Assembly: GCA_050744325.1 (NCBI GenBank)
Contig: JBOGHK010000160.1
Span: 12,651-76,650, forward strand
Direction of reading: 5' to 3'
DNA length: 64,000 nt
Source: DASXTK01 sp050744325
Lineage (GTDB): Bacteria > Actinomycetota > Acidimicrobiia > Acidimicrobiales > VFJN01
The translations under genes and the position numbers were made by a program. Under the pieces are notes generated by a model. It searched no databases and was not told where the DNA came from. It saw only the letters and a list, made by a program, of their open reading frames with translations. Of the stretch, positions 1 through 8,968 are shown one piece after another. The number at the start of each line of letters is the position of its first letter. Position 1 is the stretch's first letter.

Positions 1-953
1 ACGATCCCGCCCTGGGAGGGTGTCAGCCCCTCGGGCGGCGCGAAGTCCGTGGTGGCCATGCTCTCCAGTTCGTCCTGGTCGACCCGCATCTCCTGGGGCC
101 CGACACCGCCTGGCCCCGGCGGCGTCGGGGCGAAGGCCGCATCGGCCGGGCCACCCACGCCGACCACCACCCGCTCCCGGCCCGCCCGTCGCACCGCCCG
201 CAGGGCTACAACCGACCCGGCGAACGCGGCGCCACCCGCCACGCCCCCAGGCACGATCGGCCCGGTGCCGGGATCGTCGAGCGGGCCGGGCAGCGCCGGG
301 GTCGCCGGCGCTTGGGGCAAGGCGCTGCCTCGCCGGGCGGTCAGGGTCATGCCGTCGCCGGCATCGAGGCTGTCCATCCGGGCGACCAGATGGCCCGGCT
401 CGACCTGCTCCACGTCGTCGCAGGGCGTCGTCGAACCGACGGTGCCGGTCACGCATGCCGGCTCGACCAGCTCGAACGGCGTGACGACGTGCACCTCAGC
501 TGCTTCGATGCCCACCTCCCAGGCCGTACCGACGGCATCCCACGCGACCTCGTCGCCCACTGCCACGCCTGGCAGCGGGTAGCTGATCTCGTAGCGGTGC
601 TCGCCGGAGACGGTCTGGTCGGGCGCGCCGACCCGGATCCTGGTGCCGGCGGCCTCCGAGGTCACGAGCACGTCGTCCGGCGCGCCGGGCGACGCCACCG
701 AGATCGGCGCGTCGGTGGCGAGCCCGGGCACGACCCGGAAGATGCCGTGCCTGTCGGACGTCAGGCCGAAGTCGTAGTCGACGAGCTCGGTGATCTGCGC
801 CGAGCCGTCTTCACCAACCTCGGCCACCGCCCAGATCGCAGTCACCTCCTCCCACCTGCCGAACGCCGCGCCCAGCGACGCACCCACCCCGACCCCCAGC
901 GCCCCGACGGCGAGGAGAGCAACGTCGACCTTCCGCCGGCTGGACCTCCGCAT
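1..953 (-). CDS. DUF2207-family membrane protein (C-terminus beyond window)
   Basis: Reading leftwards from an ATG at 953, the frame stays open to the window edge (317 codons), so the 3' end is missing. The product starts with a basic stretch and a hydrophobic segment (residues 10-30, signal or anchor). An extracytoplasmic domain follows with the DUF2207 hallmarks YDFG and RHGIFRVVPGL near residues 60-80, and the segment at the edge contains PPEGLTPSQGG, also typical of the family. DUF2207 proteins are predicted multi-pass membrane proteins of unknown function. There is no Shine-Dalgarno, but a TAGCGT box lies 8 nt before the ATG. Family assignment is by remembered motifs. Confidence 0.75.
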   Translation of the reverse strand, partial: MRRSSRRKVDVALLAVGALGVGVGASLGAAFGRWEEVTAIWAVAEVGEDGSAQITELVDYDFGLTSDRHGIFRVVPGLATDAPISVASPGAPDDVLVTSEAAGTRIRVGAPDQTVSGEHRYEISYPLPGVAVGDEVAWDAVGTAWEVGIEAAEVHVVTPFELVEPACVTGTVGSTTPCDDVEQVEPGHLVARMDSLDAGDGMTLTARRGSALPQAPATPALPGPLDDPGTGPIVPGGVAGGAAFAGSVVALRAVRRAGRERVVVGVGGPADAAFAPTPPGPGGVGPQEMRVDQDELESMATTDFAPPEGLTPSQGGI

Positions 954-961
954 CCCGCCGA

Positions 962-967
962 ACGCTA
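962..967 (-). promoter_or_regulatory. -10 box, leaderless start of the DUF2207 gene
   Basis: TAGCGT on the minus strand ends 8 nt before the ATG at 953, so transcription would begin at or next to the start codon. No clear -35 was identified. Confidence 0.35.
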
Positions 968-1075
968 CAGGGTCGGCCTGATCGCGGATCGCCACCGTTC
1001 CTCAACACGATGGCAATACGGGACGGGTACTGGCGTGGCCCACACCGAAGTCGTCCGGCAAGGGGGGGACCGGCG

Positions 1076-1798
1076 ATGGCAACGCAAGCGGGCGCGTTCG
1101 AACGCTCCAGCCGGCAGCGGATAAGGAGGGGCAGCCTCCTGGTGCTGGCCCTCATCATCGGATCATTCGCGTCGGTGACGGCATCCAGCCCGGTCGAGGC
1201 GCAGACCGCCCGCGACCCGATCGTGTTCGTCCACGGCTGGAACAGCAGCGCGTCGACCTGGAACACGATGATCGGCCGCTTCGTCGCCGCCGGCTACCCG
1301 CGCAGCCACCTCCTGGCCTTCAGCTACAACAGCAACACCTCGAACCGGACCATCGCGGGCCAGGTGGCCAACGCCGTGAGCCAGCTCCGGGCCAGCACGG
1401 GGGCGGCCAGGGTCGACATCATCGCCCACTCGATGGGCAGCCTCTCCAGCCGGTCCTACCTCAAGGAACGGGGCGGCACGGCATTCGTCGACGACTGGGT
1501 GTCGCTCGCCGGGCCGAACCACGGCACCAACACCGCTTACGCCTGCTACCCGTTCTCACGTGGCTGCCGCGACATGATCCCCGGCTCGGACCTGCTCGAC
1601 GCGCTCAACAGCGGCGACGAGACGCCAGGGTCGACCAGGTACGGCACGTTCTGGTCGAACTCCGACATCGTGATCAACCCCGACAGCAGCGTGCTCCTGT
1701 CGGGGGCCACCAACACGTTCGCGGGGTCGATCGGGCACTCCGACTTCCTCAGCCGGGCCGACACGTTCACGAGCATCCGCAACTTCGTCGCCAACTGA
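1076..1798 (+). CDS. Secreted class-2 (LipA/EstA-type) lipase
   Basis: A 240-aa alpha/beta-hydrolase that probably hydrolyses acylglycerols or other esters outside the cell. The start at 1076 is preferred over an in-frame upstream codon at 1010 because a GGGGGGA ribosome site lies just before it and a signal peptide follows (basic residues 10-18, hydrophobic 19-36, AxA-like site near EAQ). VHGWNSS (about 52-58) is the oxyanion-hole region. AHSMGS gives nucleophile Ser119. Candidate acid and base are Asp in the SDIVINPDSS stretch and His in SIGHSDF near the C-terminus. The gene stands alone and runs convergent with ahcY. Confidence 0.85.
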   Translation: MATQAGAFERSSRQRIRRGSLLVLALIIGSFASVTASSPVEAQTARDPIVFVHGWNSSASTWNTMIGRFVAAGYPRSHLLAFSYNSNTSNRTIAGQVANAVSQLRASTGAARVDIIAHSMGSLSSRSYLKERGGTAFVDDWVSLAGPNHGTNTAYACYPFSRGCRDMIPGSDLLDALNSGDETPGSTRYGTFWSNSDIVINPDSSVLLSGATNTFAGSIGHSDFLSRADTFTSIRNFVAN

Positions 1799-1820
1799 CC
1801 ACCAACGACAACAGATCGAG

Positions 1821-1876
1821 CGAACCTGCCCTCGTTCTCTCTCGGCGTGATGGCCGCGAGAACGAGGGCAGGTTCG
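1821..1876. terminator. Bidirectional hairpin between lipase and ahcY
   Basis: Perfect 19-bp inverted repeat (arms 1821-1839 and 1858-1876, 18-nt loop) between two convergent genes. There is no U-tract on either side. Its position at both 3' ends supports a terminator or 3'-end stabiliser role. Confidence 0.7.
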
Positions 1877-1889
1877 CCGAGGACGTCGA

Positions 1890-3368
<1,479 letters not shown>

Positions 3369-3470
3369 GGGTCTGCTCCTGATGACGCGGGCGTACCTAC
3401 CGTCACCGGGCTGGGTGCTGCTGCACCACCCATGTCAGCCCGAACCTCGACGAGGCTACCAGCCCCTGCC

Positions 3471-3504
3471 GCCGAGCCCGGACGCCCAGACACTGCGTCT
3501 CGGC
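3471..3504 (-). promoter_or_regulatory. Structured leader of ahcY (hairpin, function unknown)
   Basis: About 100 nt before the ahcY start the minus strand can fold as GCCGA-GACGC-loop-GCGTC-bulge-TCGGC. The stem with asymmetric bulge recalls an SAH riboswitch P1/P2, but the conserved GCGCUGC core and the downstream pseudoknot strand were not found. It is recorded as a candidate structured 5' UTR only. Confidence 0.25.
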
Positions 3505-3651
3505 GAGGAGGCCATCCTCTTTACCGAATCTTCACCTTACTTCTGGTAGGACGACCGAGGGGCGATCGACCACGCACCCTGTCCCCGCGGTGTCGTCGGG
3601 GGCGACAGCACCGGCCACGCGGCCACTACCCCAGTCCCCGTGGCCGGGGCG

Positions 3652-3688
3652 GGCCGGAGACGCTCACCCGCCCAGAGCGTCTCCGGCC
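3652..3688 (-). terminator. Hairpin terminator of the two-component operon
   Basis: Perfect 13-bp stem (3652-3664 with 3676-3688, 11-nt loop), 10 nt past the histidine kinase stop codon. GC-rich and without a U-tract. Confidence 0.65.
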
Positions 3689-3697
3689 ACGCGACGC

Positions 3698-5029
3698 TCA
3701 ATTCAGCCCGCCCGGACGACCACTCGACTCGCCGAAGTCCAAGGAGAACGCCGCCCCACCGTCCGAGCGGTTCGCCGCCTCGAGTCGGACGCCATGGACC
3801 CGAGCGACCCATCCGGCGATCGCCAGCCCCAGGCCCTGGCCGGTCCGCCGCCGGCTGCCGTCGGTGCGCTCGAGCAGGTGGGTCAGGATCTGGGGGGCGA
3901 CTCCCGCACCGCGGTCTGCCACGGTCACCCGGCCCTGCTCGACGGAGACCATGACCTCGGCGTCGGGGTCCTCGGCGCGACCGTGACGCACGGCGTTCTC
4001 CACCAGGTTGCCCACCGCGCTCCGCACCAGCTCGGCGTTGGCCTCGATTACCGTCGGGCGGGCCTCCACCTGGACGGCCGGCTCGTCGGCACGCTGGCCA
4101 ACCAAAGCCTCGACCAGCAGATCCAGCCGCACCCGCTCCACGGTCAGTGGCTGGCGCCCGGTCTCGATCCGGGTCAGCGTCATGAGGTCGTCGACGACCT
4201 GGTCGGTGCTCTCGACGACGTGCGCCGCACGCTCCAGCGCCGCACGCAGTGGCACGTCGCCCGCCAGCCCCGCTTCGGTGATCGTCCGCAGCGCGCTGAT
4301 CGGCGACCGCAGCTCGTGGGCGGTGTCGTGGAGGAACTGCTCGTGACGACGCAGCGCACGGTCGACGAGCCAGAACCGGCCACGGGCCATGAGCACGGCG
4401 ACGAACAGCCCGAACAGCACGACCGCGCCGGCCGACCACCGCATGAGGGTGACCAGCCGGTCGTGGCTGTCCTGACCTGACGTCGTCGTCGCGACACCGA
4501 CGACCACCGCACGGACCTCGCCCCCGCGACCCAGCACCGGCTCGGCCAGCAGCCGCAGCTGCTGTCGCTCCTGGTAGGGCTCGATGCGTTCGGCAACATC
4601 GGTCACCGCCTCCCGATCCGCGTCGGCGGGGCGGTCGGCCGCGCCCTGCGCTGCGGCAACGACGGGTGCGTCCGGCCAGAACGGGGTCCCGGGTTCGAAC
4701 ACCACGCGTGGCTCGGACCCTGGCGTGTCGCCGAGCTCGACGACGTAGAGCTGGGGATAGCCGCCGACGAGGTTCGCGTCGTCCGCCAAGCCCAGGACGA
4801 GGCCCTCACCGGTGGTGTACCGGATCTGCTCGATAGCCGCGTCCACCTGGTGCTCCAGCAGGCGGTCCACCCGGCCACGCTCGTAGCGAGCGTCGGCGGA
4901 GGCGACGACCAAGGCAAACAGCAACAGGCCGAGCGTCAGCGCGGCGAGAAGGAGGACCGCCGTGAGCAGCTTGAGTCGGCGAACGCGTCGAAGACCGGGC
5001 GGAAGCCGATTACGTCCCCGGGCGACCAT
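3698..5029 (-). CDS. Two-component sensor histidine kinase
   Basis: A 443-aa membrane kinase. The first transmembrane helix is at about 20-43 and the second at about 195-213, enclosing an extracytoplasmic sensor of about 150 aa with no recognised ligand fold. The HisKA segment HDTAHELRSP gives phospho-accepting His238. The N box is NLVENAVRHG, followed by an ATPase domain with DRGAGV (G1) and GQGLGLAIAGW (G2). The ATG at 5029 overlaps the end of the response-regulator gene by 20 nt, so the pair is co-translated. Signal and target genes are not evident; the adjacent L,D-transpeptidase hints at envelope sensing (inference). Confidence 0.9.
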   Translation of the reverse strand: MVARGRNRLPPGLRRVRRLKLLTAVLLLAALTLGLLLFALVVASADARYERGRVDRLLEHQVDAAIEQIRYTTGEGLVLGLADDANLVGGYPQLYVVELGDTPGSEPRVVFEPGTPFWPDAPVVAAAQGAADRPADADREAVTDVAERIEPYQERQQLRLLAEPVLGRGGEVRAVVVGVATTTSGQDSHDRLVTLMRWSAGAVVLFGLFVAVLMARGRFWLVDRALRRHEQFLHDTAHELRSPISALRTITEAGLAGDVPLRAALERAAHVVESTDQVVDDLMTLTRIETGRQPLTVERVRLDLLVEALVGQRADEPAVQVEARPTVIEANAELVRSAVGNLVENAVRHGRAEDPDAEVMVSVEQGRVTVADRGAGVAPQILTHLLERTDGSRRRTGQGLGLAIAGWVARVHGVRLEAANRSDGGAAFSLDFGESSGRPGGLN

Positions 5030-5681
5030 CGAGCGCGTATCCCCCGCCGCGCACGGTGCGGATCAGTGGTGGGTCGCCTAGTTTCCGCCGCAGTGAGGCG
5101 ATGTGGACATTCACCGCGTTGGAGAACACGTCGGCGTGCTCGTCCCAACAGCGGTCGATCAGCTCCGCCCGGCTGACCACCGCCCCGGCCGCGTCGACGA
5201 GCAACTCGAGCAGTGAGAACTCCTTCGGCGTCAGCGGGAGCAACACGTCGCCGCGACGGACGACGCGAGCAGCCCGGTCGACCTCGAGGTCGCCGCTGCG
5301 CTCGATGGTCGGGCGGACCCGGGACCCTCGTCGGCACAGCGCCTGGACCCGCACGGTGAGCTCACTCAGCTCAAAGGGTTTGGTGACGTAGTCGTCGCCG
5401 CCGGCCTCGAACCCCGCGACCCGTTCGGGGACGTCGTCACGCGCGGTGAGGAACAGCACGGGCGTCGCATTGCCGCCCGCGCGCTGTTCCAGCACCAGAT
5501 CGAGAGCGTCGCCGTCAGCGACCATCCGGTCGAAGACCAGGCAGTCGTAGTCCTGGATGCGGAGCACGTCGTCCGCCTCGTCGATCCGGTCGACCTCGTC
5601 GACCGCGAACCCCTCGCGTCGCAGGCGCTTGCCCACCATGGCGCGCACGTTGGCGTCGTCCTCGAGCAACAGCACCCGCAC
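5010..5681 (-). CDS. OmpR/PhoB-family response regulator
   Basis: A 223-aa regulator. The receiver domain (about 1-115) has the acidic pair LLEDD, phospho-acceptor Asp51 (CLVFDRM), the switch Thr in FLTARDD and Lys101 in TKPFE. A C-terminal winged helix (about 125-218) contains LLPLTPKEFSLLELLVD, SNAVNVHIASLRRKL and TVRGGGYAL, typical of OmpR-type DNA-binding domains. The start is GTG at 5681, with TAGGAT placed 7 nt upstream and no ribosome site. It is first in a two-gene operon with the kinase. Confidence 0.93.
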   Translation of the reverse strand: MRVLLLEDDANVRAMVGKRLRREGFAVDEVDRIDEADDVLRIQDYDCLVFDRMVADGDALDLVLEQRAGGNATPVLFLTARDDVPERVAGFEAGGDDYVTKPFELSELTVRVQALCRRGSRVRPTIERSGDLEVDRAARVVRRGDVLLPLTPKEFSLLELLVDAAGAVVSRAELIDRCWDEHADVFSNAVNVHIASLRRKLGDPPLIRTVRGGGYALDGRPGT

Positions 5682-5688
5682 CCAGCCG

Positions 5689-5694
5689 ATCCTA
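5689..5694 (-). promoter_or_regulatory. -10 box, leaderless start of response regulator
   Basis: TAGGAT on the minus strand lies 7 nt before the GTG at 5681. No Shine-Dalgarno is present. Confidence 0.5.
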
Positions 5695-5770
5695 GGTCTG
5701 ACCGAATCCCTGTGACGGCTGGTTGGCAGGATGCGGCACGGCAGTACCCCTCGACTCCTCCTCGGCCTGC

Positions 5771-6607
5771 TCAGGCCACGATCTCGACCGGGGTCCCGAG
5801 CGGCAGGCGGTCGACCAGCTGTAAGACCACGTCGTCGGGCACCCGAATGCAGCCGTTGGAGAGGTTCTGGCCCAGCTGGTCGGGTCGGTTGGTGCCGTGG
5901 AGGGCGATCTGCCCCGGTCCTCCGGCGAACTCGAAGAGAACGTCGGAGTACCCGGACAGCCCGAACGCGAACGCGCCATACGGTCCGTTCGGCTCGGCCC
6001 GCAGGTCGACGGGGTCGGTCACGAAGAACTGGCCCGTCGGCGTCGGGGTCTCGGGGCTGCCGACCACCGCAGCGCTCTCCAGCACTGGCTGTCCAGCGTC
6101 GAACAAGGTCACCTTGTGGGCCCCGACCTCGATGCGGATGGCCAGGGTGGTGACGCTGAGAGCCACATCCGACGCCCGGACCCAGCCGCTGGAGCCGTTA
6201 GGCCGCATCGGCAGCAGCACCCTCAACCACTCGCCCTGCTGCTCTTCCACCAGGAAGGTGCGGGGTGCGCCGTAATCCGTGCGATCCGCCAGGGTGGCGA
6301 CGGCGGCGGCCTCGGCCGGGTCGGCGAAAGCCTGGATCTCTGGCACCGCGCTGGTCGCGATCATCGACGTCCCGGCGGGCAGGGGCGCGGTCGTTGACGG
6401 TGCCACCGTCGTCGCAGTGGATGGCGGCTCGTCCTCGCGGGGCGCCGCCACCGGCTCGAGGTCGTCCCCACCCGACCACCAGACCAGGACGCCCGCGACC
6501 ACCGCCCCGACGACGAGCAGCGCCGCCCCGACGACCAGCAACCGGCGGCGCCTCCGTAACGGCGCTGCTGCCATGCCGCCATCCGCGGGAATCTCGGAGT
6601 CGGACAT
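5771..6607 (-). CDS. Membrane-anchored L,D-transpeptidase (YkuD)
   Basis: A 278-aa wall enzyme that probably forms 3-3 peptidoglycan cross-links or attaches substrates to diaminopimelate. The ATG at 6607 is chosen over an upstream in-frame start because it has a GAAAGG site and is followed by a basic stretch and one transmembrane helix (about 22-42). A Thr/Pro-rich linker, an SH3-like segment (WLRVLLP...GWVRASDV) and the YkuD domain follow. The catalytic motif is HGTNRPDQLGQNLSNGCIR with Cys253. It may share a transcript with the upstream secreted-protein gene. Confidence 0.92.
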   Translation of the reverse strand: MSDSEIPADGGMAAAPLRRRRRLLVVGAALLVVGAVVAGVLVWWSGGDDLEPVAAPREDEPPSTATTVAPSTTAPLPAGTSMIATSAVPEIQAFADPAEAAAVATLADRTDYGAPRTFLVEEQQGEWLRVLLPMRPNGSSGWVRASDVALSVTTLAIRIEVGAHKVTLFDAGQPVLESAAVVGSPETPTPTGQFFVTDPVDLRAEPNGPYGAFAFGLSGYSDVLFEFAGGPGQIALHGTNRPDQLGQNLSNGCIRVPDDVVLQLVDRLPLGTPVEIVA

Positions 6608-6722
6608 CAGCGGGTGCAACCTTTCGCGACACGAGAAGGGACAGAGGCTGGACAGGAACCGAGAGCTGGGGGCCGCCCGGTTGGGGACGGGCAACCCCCG
6701 ACTCTCGAAAGCTGGCCGCTGG

Positions 6723-7610
6723 TCAGCCGGTGAAGTCCGGGTCACCCGGCACCGGGGTCGCCGGCGGCGCCGTCGGCGGCGTGCCTGGCCCACCAGGACC
6801 AGGACCAGGACCAGGGCCTGGGCCAGGGCCTGAACCGTCGGTGACCGCGAACAGCGAGACCCACAACTCGCCCGGGAGCAGGAAGATGTTGCCCAGCATC
6901 GAAGGCCCGACCTCTTGGGCGATCTCGATGAACTCGGGACTGCCGAGCTCCGGGAACGGCGTCGTCAGGTTCGCCTCGGTGAACTCGGTCCCGATGGCCA
7001 TCGTCGCGGTGATGTCATCCACGGTGACCTCGGTGTTCCAATGCAGGCAGGTCGCCGCGACCGCCCACTGGCCAGCAGCCAGCTCCGGCACCGTGATCTC
7101 GCCGACGCCTGTCTCAGGATCGAAGCTCGACAGCTCGCCCACCGGCTGCTGGGTCGCGATGTCGGCGAACGTCAGCACGTGTGCCTGCTGCCACACCTGA
7201 GCCCCTATGGCCTCGTCGAAGATGGCGCCGGCAAGCACGCCGGTGAGTAGATCCATGGCGAAGGACTGCGCGTCGGTCGCCGGATCTGGCCGCCCCCCGG
7301 GTCCGCCCCATGTCGCGTTGATGAACTCCTGGACCGCGGCGTTGATCTGGTCGAACTCGGCCAGCCCTTCCGCCTGGAGCTCCTCCGGGGTTGGCGCACA
7401 GGTCGCTGCGATCGCTGCGGCATCCACGGTACCGGTGACCGTGGAGCCGACCGGGCCTTCCGCGGGATCGATCGTGAGCACCCCGAACACCTGCGCGTTC
7501 GCCGGCGCCGCTGCCGAGATGCTCAGCGCCAGGGCGAGGCCGCTCGCGGTCAGCACCCCTCGCCGGATCCTTCGCGAACCGGTGATCCGCTTTCGTCTAT
7601 CTGCTGTCAT
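6723..7610 (-). CDS. Secreted protein of unknown function with Gly-Pro tail
   Basis: A 295-aa protein with a Sec signal peptide (basic RRKRITGSRRIRRG, hydrophobic core, AxA site at PANAQ). The body has the look of an extracellular beta domain (LTIDPAEGPVGSTVTGTV) and contains WGGPGG and CLHWN segments. Near the C-terminus there is a pure GPGPGPGPGP run followed by a Pro/Thr-rich end (codons at 6791-6832 are a decayed GGACCA-type repeat). AGAGGGGA precedes the ATG. No family is recognised. It lies just upstream of the L,D-transpeptidase, so a wall-associated role is possible. Confidence 0.75.
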   Translation of the reverse strand: MTADRRKRITGSRRIRRGVLTASGLALALSISAAAPANAQVFGVLTIDPAEGPVGSTVTGTVDAAAIAATCAPTPEELQAEGLAEFDQINAAVQEFINATWGGPGGRPDPATDAQSFAMDLLTGVLAGAIFDEAIGAQVWQQAHVLTFADIATQQPVGELSSFDPETGVGEITVPELAAGQWAVAATCLHWNTEVTVDDITATMAIGTEFTEANLTTPFPELGSPEFIEIAQEVGPSMLGNIFLLPGELWVSLFAVTDGSGPGPGPGPGPGPGGPGTPPTAPPATPVPGDPDFTG

Positions 7611-7896
7611 AGCTTCCCCTCTGTCACGTTGACGCGCTTACCTCTACGCGCCGAAACCCATGGCGATAGAACCGCGGAACTGACCCGACCCGCCCGCGCG
7701 ATGTCGCGATGCCGGAAAGACCCGGACGTGGCCTTGGCATCGCGTCTACCCGCCAAACATCTTTGCATTCCACGCATGCCCTCTCCCCCTTGACAGGACT
7801 CTTCGGTGGCCCCAGCTTCTTCTACTCAGTCGGACGAGGTTGGTGCGCTACGGCCAGCAGCGCACCAATCTCGAACGTCAACCAACTGACTTGAAA
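7611..7896. other. Intergenic region between two secreted-protein genes
   Basis: 286 bp without a convincing gene. It must hold the promoter of the 7610 gene and contains the hairpin at 7840-7868. A TTGACA at about 7792 on the plus strand has no suitable -10 partner. Confidence 0.6.
7840..7868 (-). terminator. Hairpin downstream of the secreted calcium-motif protein
   Basis: Perfect 10-bp stem (7840-7849 with 7859-7868, 9-nt loop) located 28 nt past the stop codon at 7897. No U-tract. Confidence 0.6.
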
Positions 7897-8751
7897 CTAG
7901 ACGCTGCTGAGATCAGGCACCGTCTCGCCGACCAGCGTGACGACAACGGCGTTCGGAAGCCCGAGCCTCATGTTGAGCTCCGCCGCGTAGTCCGTGCCGA
8001 TGAAGCTCCCGCAGGAACCATTGGCGAAGGCCGGACCCGACGGAATGTTGGACACGAGCGTCGCTTGGCCAACACCACCGGCCTCGGTGTACGTCACGCC
8101 ACCGGAGTTCAAGGTGGAGAACGTCGCATCGGGGAAGGTGACCCTGCAGTTGGTGGGATTGAAGCCGGGCGGTGCATCGTGATCACAGGCGGCGACGGCC
8201 ACCGTGAAGTCGAACCCCCCGACGTCGACGATCTCGGCACTGGTGTTCGGCACGACGTCGACGACGTCACCCGTTGCTCCCGTTTCATCGGCGCTGATGC
8301 CGACCAGGAAGCAGACCGTCCCGATTATCGGTGCCTCCGCGCACACCTCGGCCGGAGGGAAGGTGATGGCGAAGTTGCTCAGATTGTCCGTCCCGTCGTT
8401 TATGCCATCGTCGTCGAAGGTGAACGTGGGTGCTGCGCCTTGGGCCTGGAATCCGGCTTCGCACTCGCTGTCGTCGTCGGAGGCGGGCTGACCGGCACCA
8501 CCGGCGTCGCACTCGGCGTCGGCGGCAGCGTCTATGTCGCCGTCCTCATCGTTGTCGACGCCGTCACTGCACTGCGGGGTGCCGATGCCGAGCTCGAAGG
8601 TCGCACCCCCCTGGATGGCGATCGAGCTCCCGTCGAGCACCGTCGTGGTGTGGGCGGTCAAGGCAGGTGCCGGTGTCGCCGTGGCGACGATCAGTCCCAC
8701 GGCAGTTGCGATCGCGACCATGAGCCATCTGAGACTTCTGCGTGTCCGCAT
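7897..8751 (-). CDS. Secreted protein with DxDxDG calcium-type motif
   Basis: A 284-aa exported protein with a signal peptide (RTRRSLRWLM, hydrophobic, APAL site). Residues about 59-80 carry CSDGVDNDEDGDID followed by spaced Asp and a closing Cys, the Cys-flanked acidic loop seen in many myxobacterial and actinobacterial surface proteins and likely to bind Ca2+. The remaining sequence is beta-rich, with paired cysteines (VCAEAPIIGTVCFL, ACDHDAPP...NCRV, SCGSF) that could form disulfides outside the cell. AGGGGGG precedes the ATG. The exact family is not recognised. Confidence 0.75.
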   Translation of the reverse strand: MRTRRSLRWLMVAIATAVGLIVATATPAPALTAHTTTVLDGSSIAIQGGATFELGIGTPQCSDGVDNDEDGDIDAAADAECDAGGAGQPASDDDSECEAGFQAQGAAPTFTFDDDGINDGTDNLSNFAITFPPAEVCAEAPIIGTVCFLVGISADETGATGDVVDVVPNTSAEIVDVGGFDFTVAVAACDHDAPPGFNPTNCRVTFPDATFSTLNSGGVTYTEAGGVGQATLVSNIPSGPAFANGSCGSFIGTDYAAELNMRLGLPNAVVVTLVGETVPDLSSV

Positions 8752-8848
8752 CGTTCCCCCCTGAAGTCCAATTGTCTGGCGCCGCGCCGAGAAAAGCTCG
8801 TCGCGGGCGGCGATAGCGCTGTGCGCCGTTGCCTCCGGGCTACCGCTA

Positions 8849-8865
8849 GTAGCATCTGTAGCATA
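8849..8865 (-). promoter_or_regulatory. AT-rich element with GTAGCAT direct repeat
   Basis: Two GTAGCAT copies (8849-8855 and 8858-8864) on the plus strand sit about 100 bp before the start at 8751. Read on the minus strand the second contains TATGCT, a possible -10 box. It lies in the most AT-rich part of the 217-bp gap 8752-8968, which has no other feature. Confidence 0.25.
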
Positions 8866-8968
8866 ATGAAGGTTAAAGCTCGATAAAGTTGCTGGTCACT
8901 CTCCGTGGTCGTGGCCACGACGACCGCGATTGGTGTCGACGGAAGCCCCGTCCGTGGTGAACGGGTTG

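Noticed and set aside
3369..3540. Known SAH or SAM riboswitch upstream of ahcY
   Set aside because: The defining core sequences were not found; only a generic hairpin is visible.
7709..7894. 61-codon plus-strand frame between the two secreted-protein genes
   Set aside because: No ribosome site, no conserved features, and it overlaps a terminator hairpin.
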